The position numbers were made by a program, and so were the translations under genes. Shown piece after piece: positions 8,349 to 19,242 of a stretch of 42,879 bases of DNA. How positions within the stretch are numbered: the first letter of the stretch is position 1; the number at the start of each line of letters is the position of its first letter. This DNA is from a bacterium (GTDB lineage: Bacteria; Campylobacterota; Campylobacteria; Campylobacterales; Sulfurimonadaceae), in contig JAHJGM010000066.1 of the NCBI GenBank assembly GCA_018824305.1, positions 1-42,879 of the forward strand, in the 5' to 3' direction. The notes under the pieces are model-generated. The model saw nothing but the letters and a program-made list of their open reading frames with translations. It made no database searches and was not told the DNA's origin.

Positions 8349-8909
8349 TTGTTATTAAGAGTTTTCAAACTTTTTTCGATTATTTACCTGCTTTTTGGAT
8401 TGACCTCTTTAAATGCTGCAGACTATGATGATGACGTATTGGAGATTTTTTCGAGATTATTGCCGCGTTTTGTCTTGATGAGCAATCAAAAACTCAAAAT
8501 AGAGAATCAGATCGATATATGCGTCTTGCATGAAGATGTCGACGGGATGGCTTTGATCAATCTGTTGGATAAAATAAACAACAATTATCCAAACGGCTTA
8601 AAAAACTACAAAATAAAATTTTCCCATAATGATTTTACAAATCTGGATCTATGCAAAGACAGTGAACTTGTATTTTTGTTTAATGCTTCGGAGAAACATG
8701 TGGCCGATACGATCAGCTATGCAAAAAAAGAGAAGATCATGACCGTTTCGTATGATGCAAAATTGCTTGCCAAGGGTGTGGGGCTTTCTCTTTTTTTAGG
8801 AAGAAAGATCGTACCGTATATAAATGTCAAGGCTCTACAGGATAATGGGATCCTGTTGGACAGTCTTTTATTTAGAATCTCAAAAATATATACACAGACG
8901 GATAAATAA
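8349..8909 (+). CDS. YfiR-like (DUF4154) periplasmic regulator
   Basis: This 186-residue protein has a signal peptide (residues 1-23, ending LNAADY). Its body fits the YfiR/DUF4154 fold: a strand INQ/IDICVL near residue 55, ELVFLFNASEKHV, a VSYDAKLLAKGVGLSLFLGRK core, and the C-terminal LDSLLFRISKIY. Known YfiR proteins are periplasmic repressors of a membrane diguanylate cyclase. Two Cys residues (CVLHE and LCKDSE) could form the regulatory disulfide known in this family. The start is a TTG, supported by AAAGAG 7 nt upstream and by the need for a full signal peptide. Its stop overlaps the next start by 1 nt (TAATG), so the two are coupled. Confidence 0.8.
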   Translation: MLLRVFKLFSIIYLLFGLTSLNAADYDDDVLEIFSRLLPRFVLMSNQKLKIENQIDICVLHEDVDGMALINLLDKINNNYPNGLKNYKIKFSHNDFTNLDLCKDSELVFLFNASEKHVADTISYAKKEKIMTVSYDAKLLAKGVGLSLFLGRKIVPYINVKALQDNGILLDSLLFRISKIYTQTDK

Positions 8910-10195
8910 TGCGTAAAATAGGTATAGAGATCAAAATCATTTTAAGTGTCGTCTTCTTTACGCTTTTGATTGCCGGTTTGGAGCGATATCAGCTTTCCGA
9001 GAACATTGTCAATCAATTTATCAATTCAAAAAAGTCAAAAAATAAACTGTTGATGGATACCATTCTTCCCGTTATCAGCTTAGACCTTTCTTTGGGACTT
9101 GGCGATTCCAATATTGAGTTTTTGGATCTTATTGTCAAGCAAAATAAAGATATAAAGTATCTGCATATTACAAATAAAGAGAATAAACCGATTTTTCAGT
9201 ATCCAAAAAATTTGGATTTTAAACTTCAAACAGGAAATATCGACAGTATCAATAATTGTGCGAGCCCGATAGTCGATAATATTACGGGAGAGACGATAGG
9301 ACATATATATCTGGAGTTTTATAATAACGACTATGAACAGGTTCTCTCTAAAAATAAAGAGACGACGATCAAGATCTTTTTGGTCACATTGGTTCTGCTA
9401 GGAGTTCTTGTCTATTTTATTAAAAAAGAGTTTAAACATCTAAGAAAGCTGACTAAGGCTGTTTTACAATATGACCCGAAGCAGAATCATTTTAGCTTGA
9501 AAAGGACGAAAAGACTCGATGAAGTCGGAGTCATTCATAATGCCATCATCGATATGGTAGATAAAATAAGTTCTCATACGAAACTTTTGGATGATTTGAA
9601 CTATTCTTTGGAGGAAAAGATCATAGAGCGGACACAAGAGCTTCAAAAGGTCAACGAACAGTTAGAAAAGCTCTCTATTACCGATCCTCTTACCAAGGTC
9701 TCAAACAGGAGACATTTTGAAAACTACGTGCAAGAGATCTGGAATCTGTCGGTACGTACGAATATACATCTGTCTTTGATTATGTGCGATATAGATTATT
9801 TTAAAACAGTCAACGACACATACGGGCATCTTGTAGGTGATGAAGTCCTGAAAAATGTTGCCAAGACCATTCAAAAATCATTGAAAAGGTCTACAGACCT
9901 AGTGGCGCGTTATGGCGGCGAAGAGTTTGTTATAATCTTGTGTGACACGGATATAGCCGCAGCTAAAGAGGTGTGTGAGGAAATAGTCAACAATCTTAAA
10001 CATCGCAACAACTTTAAGATAGGGGATAAAATAATCGAACCGTTCACGATGAGTTTTGGTATCAGCAGTATGCGGCCTACAAAAGATCATAGATATAAAG
10101 ACCTATTGCGGCTCGCAGACGAAGCTCTTTATAAAGCAAAGGAAAACGGTAGAAATCAGACAGTCGCTATTGATTTTAACGATCAAGACAGCTAA
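8909..10195 (+). CDS. YfiN-like membrane diguanylate cyclase (HAMP-GGDEF)
   Basis: This 428-residue protein has TM1 at about 8-24, a periplasmic domain at 25-150, TM2 at about 154-171, a HAMP linker, a coiled coil (about 220-255), and a C-terminal GGDEF domain. The active-site loop is GGEEF at 336-340. An allosteric I-site, RSTD at 327-330, sits exactly five residues upstream, so product inhibition is expected. It should make c-di-GMP from two GTP. Coupling to the yfiR-like gene and divergence from a TonB receptor suggest that periplasmic YfiR restrains it until an outer-membrane or redox signal relieves the block. Confidence 0.93.
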   Translation: MRKIGIEIKIILSVVFFTLLIAGLERYQLSENIVNQFINSKKSKNKLLMDTILPVISLDLSLGLGDSNIEFLDLIVKQNKDIKYLHITNKENKPIFQYPKNLDFKLQTGNIDSINNCASPIVDNITGETIGHIYLEFYNNDYEQVLSKNKETTIKIFLVTLVLLGVLVYFIKKEFKHLRKLTKAVLQYDPKQNHFSLKRTKRLDEVGVIHNAIIDMVDKISSHTKLLDDLNYSLEEKIIERTQELQKVNEQLEKLSITDPLTKVSNRRHFENYVQEIWNLSVRTNIHLSLIMCDIDYFKTVNDTYGHLVGDEVLKNVAKTIQKSLKRSTDLVARYGGEEFVIILCDTDIAAAKEVCEEIVNNLKHRNNFKIGDKIIEPFTMSFGISSMRPTKDHRYKDLLRLADEALYKAKENGRNQTVAIDFNDQDS

Positions 10196-10220
10196 CGATT
10201 TTCCTCGGCTTTGAGAGTAT

Positions 10221-10649
10221 TTATTTGATCTTTATCTGTTTTGCCGTTTTACTTTTAGATGATTTTTTAGGCAGTGTGATCTCTAGTACACCGTCTTTAT
10301 TCTCAGCATGTATATTTTCGGCATCAACGTTTTCCGGCAGTGTAAAACTGCGCATAAAGCTGCCAAAACTGCTTTCGACTTTGTAATAGTCCTCTTTTTT
10401 CGTCTCTTCTTTGGTCTTTCGCTCGCCTTTTAGAGTAAGGATGTTGTTTTCGACCTTGACACTGATATCCTCTTTTTTTACACCGGGAAGATCAATATCC
10501 ATATGATAGGCAAACTCGCCCTCTCTTGTATTTACACAAGGACTGAAACTTGAAAATATATCTTTTTTCAAGTCACTAGAGAACGCTTCGTTCATGCGTT
10601 CTTCAAGTGTACGCAACTCTTTAAACGGATCGAATTTTGTGAGTAACAT
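10221..10649 (-). CDS. Hsp20/alpha-crystallin small heat-shock protein
   Basis: This 142-residue protein has the alpha-crystallin domain at about residues 35-130. GEFAYHMDIDLPGVKKEDI starts the domain, ILTLKGERK is the central strand, and NKDGVLEITLPK is the conserved GVL motif before the C-terminal extension. The tail ends KQIKIK, an IxI-type anchor used in oligomer assembly. It is an ATP-independent holdase. The ribosome-binding site is AAAGGA. I looked for CIRCE- or HAIR-type operators upstream and saw none. It lies tail to tail with the diguanylate cyclase gene, 25 nt away. Confidence 0.95.
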   Translation of the reverse strand: MLLTKFDPFKELRTLEERMNEAFSSDLKKDIFSSFSPCVNTREGEFAYHMDIDLPGVKKEDISVKVENNILTLKGERKTKEETKKEDYYKVESSFGSFMRSFTLPENVDAENIHAENKDGVLEITLPKKSSKSKTAKQIKIK

Positions 10650-10726
10650 GGGAAATCCTTTATTCTCAGATTTATAAAGAACCAGTTATTAACAATCTGT
10701 CTATCTGACGCAACCGGTCATTTATA

Positions 10727-10746
10727 TAAGAAATTTTAATTTCTTA
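10727..10746. terminator. AT-rich inverted repeat downstream of pdxA
   Basis: A 9-bp inverted repeat around TAAGAAATT lies 15 nt beyond the pdxA stop and upstream of hsp20, both minus strand. It may end the tgt-pdxJ-pdxA transcript or act as an hsp20 operator. The stem holds only one G-C pair and would be weak. Confidence 0.35.
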
Positions 10747-10761
10747 AAGATTAAAAATAAA

Positions 10762-11705
10762 TTATGGATTTATGTTAGGTTGCGTGAGTTCAATAGCCGC
10801 TTTAACCGCATTGATATAACTGAGCGTATGGGCTTTGTTTTTGTATGCGATGTCAAAAGCCGTACCGTGATCGACCGATGTTCTGACGATTGGAAGGTTC
10901 AGCGAGACGTTGATACTCTCTTCAAAATAGAGCGCTTTAAGCGGAGCAAGACCTTGGTCATGGTACATCGCACAAATATACTGTACCGTGTTTCTGAAGT
11001 AGGGTGCAAATGCAACATCTGGCACTATGGGACCGAAAAACAGCTCTTTTCCCAGTGTCTTGTTTACATGTAAGATCGCTTTTTCTATCTCGCGCTCTTC
11101 ATCGCCGATGGCTCCGTTGTCGCCTGCATGAGGGTTGAGTCCAAGAACCGCCACGCGTTTGTCGCCGATACTTTTGTGCAGGTCAAGCAAAAACGGGATG
11201 AGTTTTTCCTCTCTTACATGTAAGGCTACTTCGCGAAGCGGGATATGCTCGGTAAAAAGCGGCACGTAGAGCTTCTCGCATCCGAGCATCATGATGGCGT
11301 CACGTTTAAAATAATCGCGCAGCATATCGGTATGACCTTTATACTTGAGACCAGCTTTCATCCATGCTTCTTTGTGGATCGGTAATGTGACGAGGGCATC
11401 GCATTCGCCGCTCTCACACAGCTTTATGGCTTCTAAAAACGAGGCGTAGGAGTAGGCTCCGCTCTCTCGTGTTACACATCCCGCTTCGATGTTTACGTCA
11501 AGGTTTAGCGGCTTACATGCAAAGCCATCAGGGATACTTACATGCGAAGTGCCCTTTGGGTGTAAGAGTTTCGCACCTTGATGCAATACCTTTTCATCCA
11601 CGCAGTAAAGAGGCTCGCAGAGACGGCTTATCTCCTCATGGGCCTTGAGGGCTATCTCTAGTCCTATGCCGTTGATGTCGCCGATGCTTACCGCTACTTT
11701 TTTCA

Positions 11706-11706
<1 letters not shown>
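10762..11706 (-). CDS. pdxA: 4-hydroxythreonine-4-phosphate dehydrogenase
   Basis: This 314-residue enzyme oxidises 4-phospho-hydroxythreonine with NAD to give 3-amino-2-oxopropyl phosphate, the partner substrate for PdxJ in de novo vitamin B6 synthesis. SIGDINGIGLEIALKA is the N-terminal family signature. The three metal-binding His are seen in KGHTDML, in the LGLNPHAGDNG region, and in MYHDQGLAPLK. Length matches the family. Its ATG overlaps the pdxJ stop by 1 nt, consistent with coupled expression of two enzymes that share an unstable intermediate. Confidence 0.97.
11064..11073. repeat. TTACATGTAA palindrome
   Basis: Perfect copy inside pdxA, read as L-H-V-N. Confidence 0.7.
11214..11223. 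repeat. TTACATGTAA palindrome
   Basis: Second perfect copy inside pdxA, 150 nt from the first, read as L-H-V-R. Confidence 0.7.
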
Positions 11707-13747
<2,041 letters not shown>

Positions 13748-14470
13748 ATGAACTATGTAATCGGTGATGTCCATGGAAACTATGACACACTTTTAGCTTT
13801 AGTAAAAAAACTTCCTTCGGATGCGAAGCTTATATTTGTCGGCGATCTTATCGATAGAGGAGACAAAAGTGCAGAAGTGATCCGTTTTGTGCGTGAAAAC
13901 GGATGTCAGAGTGTGATGGGAAACCATGAAGAGTTGACTTTTACATTTGGATATTTGGTAGTAAGCTCTTATGAAAACGCGACACCTTTAGCGCTTCATA
14001 ATTTTTGGTACTCAAACGGCGGAATAGAGACACTGCTCTCTTACGGTCTTATAGAATTAGCGGATGGAAAACCGCAAAAAGTGAAAGATTATGAGAATGC
14101 CTTGCAGCGATTCAAAGATGATATTCGATGGATGGAAACTCTGCCTTTATATATAGAACTGGAGGGAAAATATATCGCAGAGAAGCCTGTAGTCGTCTCT
14201 CACGCTCCCATCGACAGTGTATGGGATCTGCGTAATGTGGAGTCGATGTATGATACGTTTCATAAAACAGCGACCACAAACCGAAAAAATCCAAGCAAAG
14301 ATGCCAAAATATTCAATATATTCGGACATACTCCGGTGGAATTCGGTCCTGAGGTGGAAGAAAACTATGTCAATGTAGATACGGGGTGTTATGTACACAA
14401 GCATGGATACGGACAACTTAGCGCTTATTGTGTTGAAAACGGCGAGATAATCCGTGTGCATCGAATCTAA
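13748..14470 (+). CDS. PrpA-type metallophosphoesterase (Ser/Thr protein phosphatase family)
   Basis: This 240-residue protein carries the full metallophosphoesterase set: GDVHGNYDTL (residues 6-9 for the GDxH motif), FVGDLIDRGDKS (GDxxDRG), VMGNHEEL (GNHE), a later VVSHAPID His and NIFGHTPV (GHTP). These residues bind two metals and hydrolyse phosphomonoesters. It is closest in motif layout to bacterial PrpA/PrpB and lambda phosphatases; diadenosine tetraphosphatase is a less likely alternative. It has no signal peptide. It lies 23 nt upstream of a small esterase gene on the same strand. Confidence 0.92.
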   Translation: MNYVIGDVHGNYDTLLALVKKLPSDAKLIFVGDLIDRGDKSAEVIRFVRENGCQSVMGNHEELTFTFGYLVVSSYENATPLALHNFWYSNGGIETLLSYGLIELADGKPQKVKDYENALQRFKDDIRWMETLPLYIELEGKYIAEKPVVVSHAPIDSVWDLRNVESMYDTFHKTATTNRKNPSKDAKIFNIFGHTPVEFGPEVEENYVNVDTGCYVHKHGYGQLSAYCVENGEIIRVHRI

Positions 14471-14493
14471 AAAAAGAGCATAAAAGGATTGTC

Positions 14494-15048
14494 ATGGTGA
14501 TATATATACACGGTTTTGGAAGCAGCGGAGAGGGAAGTAAAGCTAAAAAGTTTAGAGAGTATTTTCACTCTTTAGGCGAGGGTTTTATAGCCCCATCGCT
14601 CTCTTATGTACCCGAACTTGCCGTAGATACGCTTGAAGAACTTGTCCTCTCCTACAAGGAAGATGTGTATCTCATAGGCTCTTCTCTTGGAGGATATTTC
14701 GCACTTTATCTCTCTAGACTTCCCCAAGTGAAAAAAACAGTGGTCATAAATCCTTCGGTATATCCCTACAATACGCTCTCAAAGATGATAGGACATGCAA
14801 AGAACTACTACGACCAAAGCAGTTATGATTGGTACGCTTCACATGTAGAGATGCTGAAAAAATATGATACCGTACCCGAGAATAAAAAGAACGTTCTTGT
14901 CCTGCTGCAAAAAGGGGATGAGGTGCTGGATTATAAAGAAGCCGTTTTAAAACTTGAGGGCTGTGACATAATCGCAGAAGAGGGCGGTGATCACGGCTTT
15001 GTTGGGATAGAACGATACTTTGAAAAAGTTAAAGAGTTTTTTGTCTGA
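14494..15048 (+). CDS. YqiA/YcfP-type alpha/beta-hydrolase (small esterase)
   Basis: This 184-residue compact alpha/beta-hydrolase opens with MVIYIHGFGSSGEGSKA, an oxyanion-loop signature. The nucleophile elbow is GSSLGGYFA (near residue 63), the acid is in LLQKGDEVLDY, and the catalytic His is in EEGGDHGFVG. Length and motif spacing match the YqiA/UPF0227 family of esterases. The physiological substrate is unknown. A ribosome-binding site AAAGGA precedes the ATG. Confidence 0.88.
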   Translation: MVIYIHGFGSSGEGSKAKKFREYFHSLGEGFIAPSLSYVPELAVDTLEELVLSYKEDVYLIGSSLGGYFALYLSRLPQVKKTVVINPSVYPYNTLSKMIGHAKNYYDQSSYDWYASHVEMLKKYDTVPENKKNVLVLLQKGDEVLDYKEAVLKLEGCDIIAEEGGDHGFVGIERYFEKVKEFFV

Positions 15049-15067
15049 TCCTTTATGCAATAAGTTA

Positions 15068-15096
15068 GAAGATAATCTTCTGCTATAATCACGCTT
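15068..15096 (+). promoter_or_regulatory. Promoter with operator-like palindrome; predicted leaderless start
   Basis: TATAAT at 15084-15089 lies 7 nt before the ATG at 15097, so transcription would start at or next to the A of the start codon. No Shine-Dalgarno sequence is present. The perfect inverted repeat GAAGATAATCTTC (15068-15080) lies just upstream of the -10 box, where a repressor could act. Confidence 0.5.
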
Positions 15097-16503
15097 ATGA
15101 AAAAGATTTTGATAATCAGCGACGGTGAAATCGGCAACCATTTTATAGAGCGTGTCGTGGATACTTACACGAGCGATAATATATATTATGTCGTCCAGAT
15201 GAAAGCTACGGTGTTTGAAAATGCCAATCCTGCACGCTTTAAATTTTTTGAGTTCGACCCTACGAGTCTGTACAAACTTTCCAATCTTTTAAAGATGGAG
15301 TTTGTGCAGGTTCTCATAGCTATGGATAATCTTTCGGATGTCGAAAACACCATCAAAAATATAAGATCGATAAAAAAACAGATCCGTGTGATCGTCTTGG
15401 ATCAATGGAACATACAAAACAAAGACTCAAACGTAGTGTATGTAAAACAGCATGAGATCATGGCCTCAAGACTTCTCGATTATCTTCCAAATGTTCCTGT
15501 GATCGCTCAAAATGTCGGTCTTGGCGAAGGTGAGATAATGGAAGTTCTGGTTCCTTTTGGAAGCTCTTTTGTCTACCGTCATATAGGGGTGATCGAGCAA
15601 AACAGATGGAGAATTGTCGCCATCTATAGAAACCGCGAACTTTTGATGCCCTCATCTAGACGTATGATCCATCCAAACGACCTTTTACTCTTAGTGGGAG
15701 AACCGGCAGTTTTAAAATCTGTATATCGTGCTATTAAACGTGAATTAGGACAGTTCCCGGAGCCGTTTGGTTCAAATCTTTATCTGTACTTGGATATGTT
15801 CAAAGAGAATGAAGAGAATGTAAAAGATCTGGTAAGACGTGCGCTTTTCATCCATAAAAACTTTAAACACAAGCTTTATATCAAAATTTTCAATCCAAGT
15901 GACCTTGACCTGTTGCGTCATATTAAAGATCTCAGATCAGACAGCGTAAGTGTCGAAATAGATTATGAAGACGGCGATGTGGAAGATGCTTTTCATGCGG
16001 ATGTAAGAAAATATCATATCGGTCTTGTCATGGTCTCAAAAGATATATTTCATGATTTCAAAACAAGAAATATGCTTTATGATGCCCATGTTCCGGTGTT
16101 AAAGATCGCAAACAGGTCATTTTCCAAACTCAAAGACGCACTTGCGATACTAACGGAGAACAGAGATTTGGAAAAGGTCTCTACGACGATTTTCGATATC
16201 TCTTCACAGATGGGTTTCAATCTCGAGCTCTTTAATTATCTTAATGAAAAAGATGAGTATAAAGAACAAGTCGTCGAGCATTTTAACAATCTGGCGACGA
16301 TCTTTTCAAAATCTATCAAGATCACAGAGAGCGAAAGCAATCCGATACGGGAACTGCAACAAAGAGAAAACTTTTTACAGGTACTCCCTTTTACGAAGAA
16401 GATGATCAGTAGACATCTGTATTCGCTCTTTTCCACAGACAGTGAAAAACTCTATTATAAACTTGATGATTATCATCAGATCTTCATTCCTGTACAGCTC
16501 TAA
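15097..16503 (+). CDS. TrkA-N/TrkA-C (RCK) domain protein
   Basis: This 468-residue soluble protein opens with a Rossmann-like strand and turn (KKILIISDGEIGNHFIERV) of the TrkA-N type, followed by a TrkA-C (RCK_C) domain around residues 140-210. In that domain GEIMEVLVPFGSSFV and HPNDLLLLVGEPAVL are the recognisable strands. A long C-terminal half has a second alpha/beta region (LYIKIFNPSDLDLLRHI) of unclear function. Such proteins gate K+ channels or transporters through nucleotide binding, but no channel is fused here. I recall a similar protein upstream of aroB in Helicobacter and Campylobacter. The start is firm because the Rossmann strand begins at residue 2. Confidence 0.8.
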   Translation: MKKILIISDGEIGNHFIERVVDTYTSDNIYYVVQMKATVFENANPARFKFFEFDPTSLYKLSNLLKMEFVQVLIAMDNLSDVENTIKNIRSIKKQIRVIVLDQWNIQNKDSNVVYVKQHEIMASRLLDYLPNVPVIAQNVGLGEGEIMEVLVPFGSSFVYRHIGVIEQNRWRIVAIYRNRELLMPSSRRMIHPNDLLLLVGEPAVLKSVYRAIKRELGQFPEPFGSNLYLYLDMFKENEENVKDLVRRALFIHKNFKHKLYIKIFNPSDLDLLRHIKDLRSDSVSVEIDYEDGDVEDAFHADVRKYHIGLVMVSKDIFHDFKTRNMLYDAHVPVLKIANRSFSKLKDALAILTENRDLEKVSTTIFDISSQMGFNLELFNYLNEKDEYKEQVVEHFNNLATIFSKSIKITESESNPIRELQQRENFLQVLPFTKKMISRHLYSLFSTDSEKLYYKLDDYHQIFIPVQL

Positions 16504-16572
16504 AATATCTATTTGAACGACCGTTTCACAGACTTTTAAGCAAAAATAAAGTATTATCTAAGAAATCACTTT

Positions 16573-17634
16573 ATGGACGAAAAAATGGTCGTAGATATTG
16601 CTCTTAAAAACGTTGTAGACAACTCATATAAAATAACAATCGATAAACTTCAAGATATGCACTTTGACAAAAAAGTGGCGATCGTAACCAATCCTACCGT
16701 GGCAGGACTTCATCTAAGATATCTTTTAAACACTATTTCTGCCAAAGAGCTTTATATCATCACGGTGCCTGATGGCGAAGAGTACAAAAATCAAGAAACG
16801 ATAGAACTGATACTGGAAAATCTTTTTAATCACCGTTTTAACCGTAACTCTCTGCTTATCGCTTTTGGCGGCGGCGTTATAGGCGATATGACGGGTTATG
16901 CGGCTAGTATCTATGAAAGAGGGATAGATTTTATCCAGATACCGACGACTCTTTTATCTCAGGTAGATGCGAGTGTCGGCGGTAAGACGGGGATGAACAA
17001 CAAGTTTGGTAAAAACCTTGTGGGAGCATTCCATCAGCCAAAAGCCGTTCATATAGATCCATATTTTCTCTCTACTTTGCCTTCTCGCGAGTTTGGAGCA
17101 GGGATCGCCGAGATCGTGAAGATGGCGGTGACTTTCAATGAAGAGTTCTTTATTTGGCTTGAAGAAAATGATCTCAATAACTCTACACTGCTTGCAGAAG
17201 CGATCAAAAAAGCGGTCGAGACCAAAGCAAATGTCGTCTCTTTGGATGAGAAAGAAAAAGGGCTTCGTGCGGCGCTCAATTACGGACACACATTTTGTCA
17301 TGTGATAGAGAATGAGACAAACTATAAAACATATCTTCACGGTGAAGCCGTGGCTATTGGTATGGTCATGGCAAATGAAGTAGCCGTTAAACAGGAACTT
17401 CTAACAGAACATGAAGCGATGAGAATAAAGAATATTCTTCTCAAATATCATCTACCGATAAGCTATAACGTCAAAGATGTAGATCGTTTTTATGAAGCGT
17501 TTTATCTGGATAAAAAAAGCTCAGATGATGCCATTACTTTTATCTTGCCTGAACATATCGGCGGAGTCAAGATCACCGATAAGGTAGATGCATCGGTGAT
17601 CAAAGACGTACTGCAATCATATAAGGCGTTATAA
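16573..17634 (+). CDS. aroB: 3-dehydroquinate synthase
   Basis: This 353-residue enzyme of the shikimate pathway converts DAHP to 3-dehydroquinate using NAD and zinc. AFGGGVIGDMTGYAASIYERG is the NAD-binding glycine-rich segment, split as GGGVIGD plus ASIYERG. IPTTLLSQVDASVGGKTG and NYGHTFCH supply active-site and zinc residues, with a further His in LHGEAVAIGM. Length is typical. No good ribosome-binding site precedes the ATG at 16573; the alternative M5 at 16585 is no better. Its stop overlaps the next start (TAATG). Confidence 0.97.
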   Translation: MDEKMVVDIALKNVVDNSYKITIDKLQDMHFDKKVAIVTNPTVAGLHLRYLLNTISAKELYIITVPDGEEYKNQETIELILENLFNHRFNRNSLLIAFGGGVIGDMTGYAASIYERGIDFIQIPTTLLSQVDASVGGKTGMNNKFGKNLVGAFHQPKAVHIDPYFLSTLPSREFGAGIAEIVKMAVTFNEEFFIWLEENDLNNSTLLAEAIKKAVETKANVVSLDEKEKGLRAALNYGHTFCHVIENETNYKTYLHGEAVAIGMVMANEVAVKQELLTEHEAMRIKNILLKYHLPISYNVKDVDRFYEAFYLDKKSSDDAITFILPEHIGGVKITDKVDASVIKDVLQSYKAL

Positions 17635-19241
17635 TGCAAAAACTGCTTTTAGTTTTCTTTTTTCTTTTCTCGATCTCTGCTAATGCGGCAGATAACAAAG
17701 ACAACAATAAAACAGATCCGGAATTTGTAAAACAAAAACAACATTTGGTCCAAGAGTATATGGCGGCGCTAAGTTCCATAGAAAGTGACATACCTGCTGA
17801 CAGTGTTTGGATGAAAAACTATAGTTCTTATCTGACCTCTATCGAAGTAAAAAACAATCTTGCAGAGATAAAAGCAAAAATTTCACAACTCTCTAAAAAT
17901 AACAGATACGGAAAAAATCTAGATGAACTGAGTGCTCTTCGTTCAAAAGAAAATATCCTCTCCAGCCAGATGTTACAGTTAAAAGGCAAAGACACAACAC
18001 CGTTTGCAGAACTGTTAACTCCTCCTGAAATCGGTGATATTCCACCTATAAGCAATCCTATTGACATCTTTACGGGATATTCTTTTATTAAGCAAATAAA
18101 TAATAATCATGAAGATTATATTATGCAGAAAGTCAGATTGAAAAAGTTGATAGATCTGCTTGATAAGAAAAAAAGTATCTATGAAAATCTGATCGTTTTA
18201 CAAAAAGATAAAAAGACTCAAGAGGCACTTGACATCCTTAAAAAGCAGCTGGACAGATTTACAATTGCCCTAGATACGATCGATATTACAGATAGTGTTT
18301 ACAAAAAACGTATCGAAGTCATTGAGATCAACATCAATAAAAAAATAGAGGAGCAGATATATAAACTGACTAAGATAGGGATTATCGTAGTCGTTTTCTT
18401 TGTGATCTCATTTTTGATAAAACTCATAATCAAAAAATATATCACGGATAATGAAAGATTTTATACGGCAAATAAGATCATCACATTTACAAATTTTACG
18501 CTGATCTTATTGATAGTATTTTTCAATTATATAGAAAATGTCGGTTATTTAGTCACGATACTCGGGTTTGCATCTGCAGGTATCGCTATTGCTATGAAAG
18601 ATTGGTTTATGAGCTTACTTGGATGGCTTGTCATAGTCTTTGGCGGGAGCATACATGTAGGCGATAGAATACGTGTAGATATGGACGGGATGCTATATAT
18701 CGGAGATGTTTTAGATATTTCGCTTCTTCGTATAACGATCTTGGAAGATATTACGCTTACCTCATTTGAAAAAAACCGTCGTGCGGGTCGTATAATATTT
18801 ATACCAAACAATTATGTTTTTACAAGGATGATCGCTAACTATACCCATAACTCTTTAAAAACAGTTTGGGATGGAATAGATATCGTTGTCACATTTGATT
18901 CAAATCATAAAAAAGCGCTGCATATCTGTAAAGAGATCACAAGAAAGTATTCAAAAGGTTATACGGACATAACCCGTAAACAGCTCAACAAACTACGTAA
19001 TAACTATAGTCTTAAAAACACGAATGTCGAGCCTAGGATATTCTCTTTCATCGTACCAAACGGTGTGGTGATAAGCTCTTGGTATCTAACAAACGCTTAC
19101 GGGACTTTGACTTTAAGAAGCACGATCTCTTTAGAGATAGTAGAAGAGCTCAACAAAGCGCATGATATCACGATCGCATACCCTACGCAACAGCTTTTTA
19201 TCGACTCTTCGGAGCGCAGAATGCCTTTAAATATGGAATAA
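17634..19241 (+). CDS. MscS-family mechanosensitive channel with periplasmic N-terminal domain
   Basis: This 535-residue protein has a signal peptide (residues 1-19, ending ANAADN) and a charged helical periplasmic domain to about residue 240. Three or so TM helices follow (about 243-262, 278-298, 305-330). The pore-lining TM3 is GFASAGIAIAMKDWFMSLLG, then the MscS beta domain with FGGSIHVGDRIRVD, ISLLRITILED and IIFIPNNYVF. It resembles extended MscS homologues rather than the minimal 286-residue MscS. It should release osmolytes on membrane tension. It is coupled to aroB upstream and sits 1 nt from mtaB downstream. Confidence 0.92.
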   Translation: MQKLLLVFFFLFSISANAADNKDNNKTDPEFVKQKQHLVQEYMAALSSIESDIPADSVWMKNYSSYLTSIEVKNNLAEIKAKISQLSKNNRYGKNLDELSALRSKENILSSQMLQLKGKDTTPFAELLTPPEIGDIPPISNPIDIFTGYSFIKQINNNHEDYIMQKVRLKKLIDLLDKKKSIYENLIVLQKDKKTQEALDILKKQLDRFTIALDTIDITDSVYKKRIEVIEININKKIEEQIYKLTKIGIIVVVFFVISFLIKLIIKKYITDNERFYTANKIITFTNFTLILLIVFFNYIENVGYLVTILGFASAGIAIAMKDWFMSLLGWLVIVFGGSIHVGDRIRVDMDGMLYIGDVLDISLLRITILEDITLTSFEKNRRAGRIIFIPNNYVFTRMIANYTHNSLKTVWDGIDIVVTFDSNHKKALHICKEITRKYSKGYTDITRKQLNKLRNNYSLKNTNVEPRIFSFIVPNGVVISSWYLTNAYGTLTLRSTISLEIVEELNKAHDITIAYPTQQLFIDSSERRMPLNME

Positions 19242-19242
19242 G

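Noticed and set aside
10650-10761. CIRCE or HspR-type operator upstream of hsp20
   Set aside because: Neither the TTAGCACTC inverted repeat nor a CTTGAGT-type repeat is present; only an AT-rich palindrome is seen.
16954-17340. Minus-strand ORF inside aroB
   Set aside because: It is an antisense shadow of a conserved enzyme gene.
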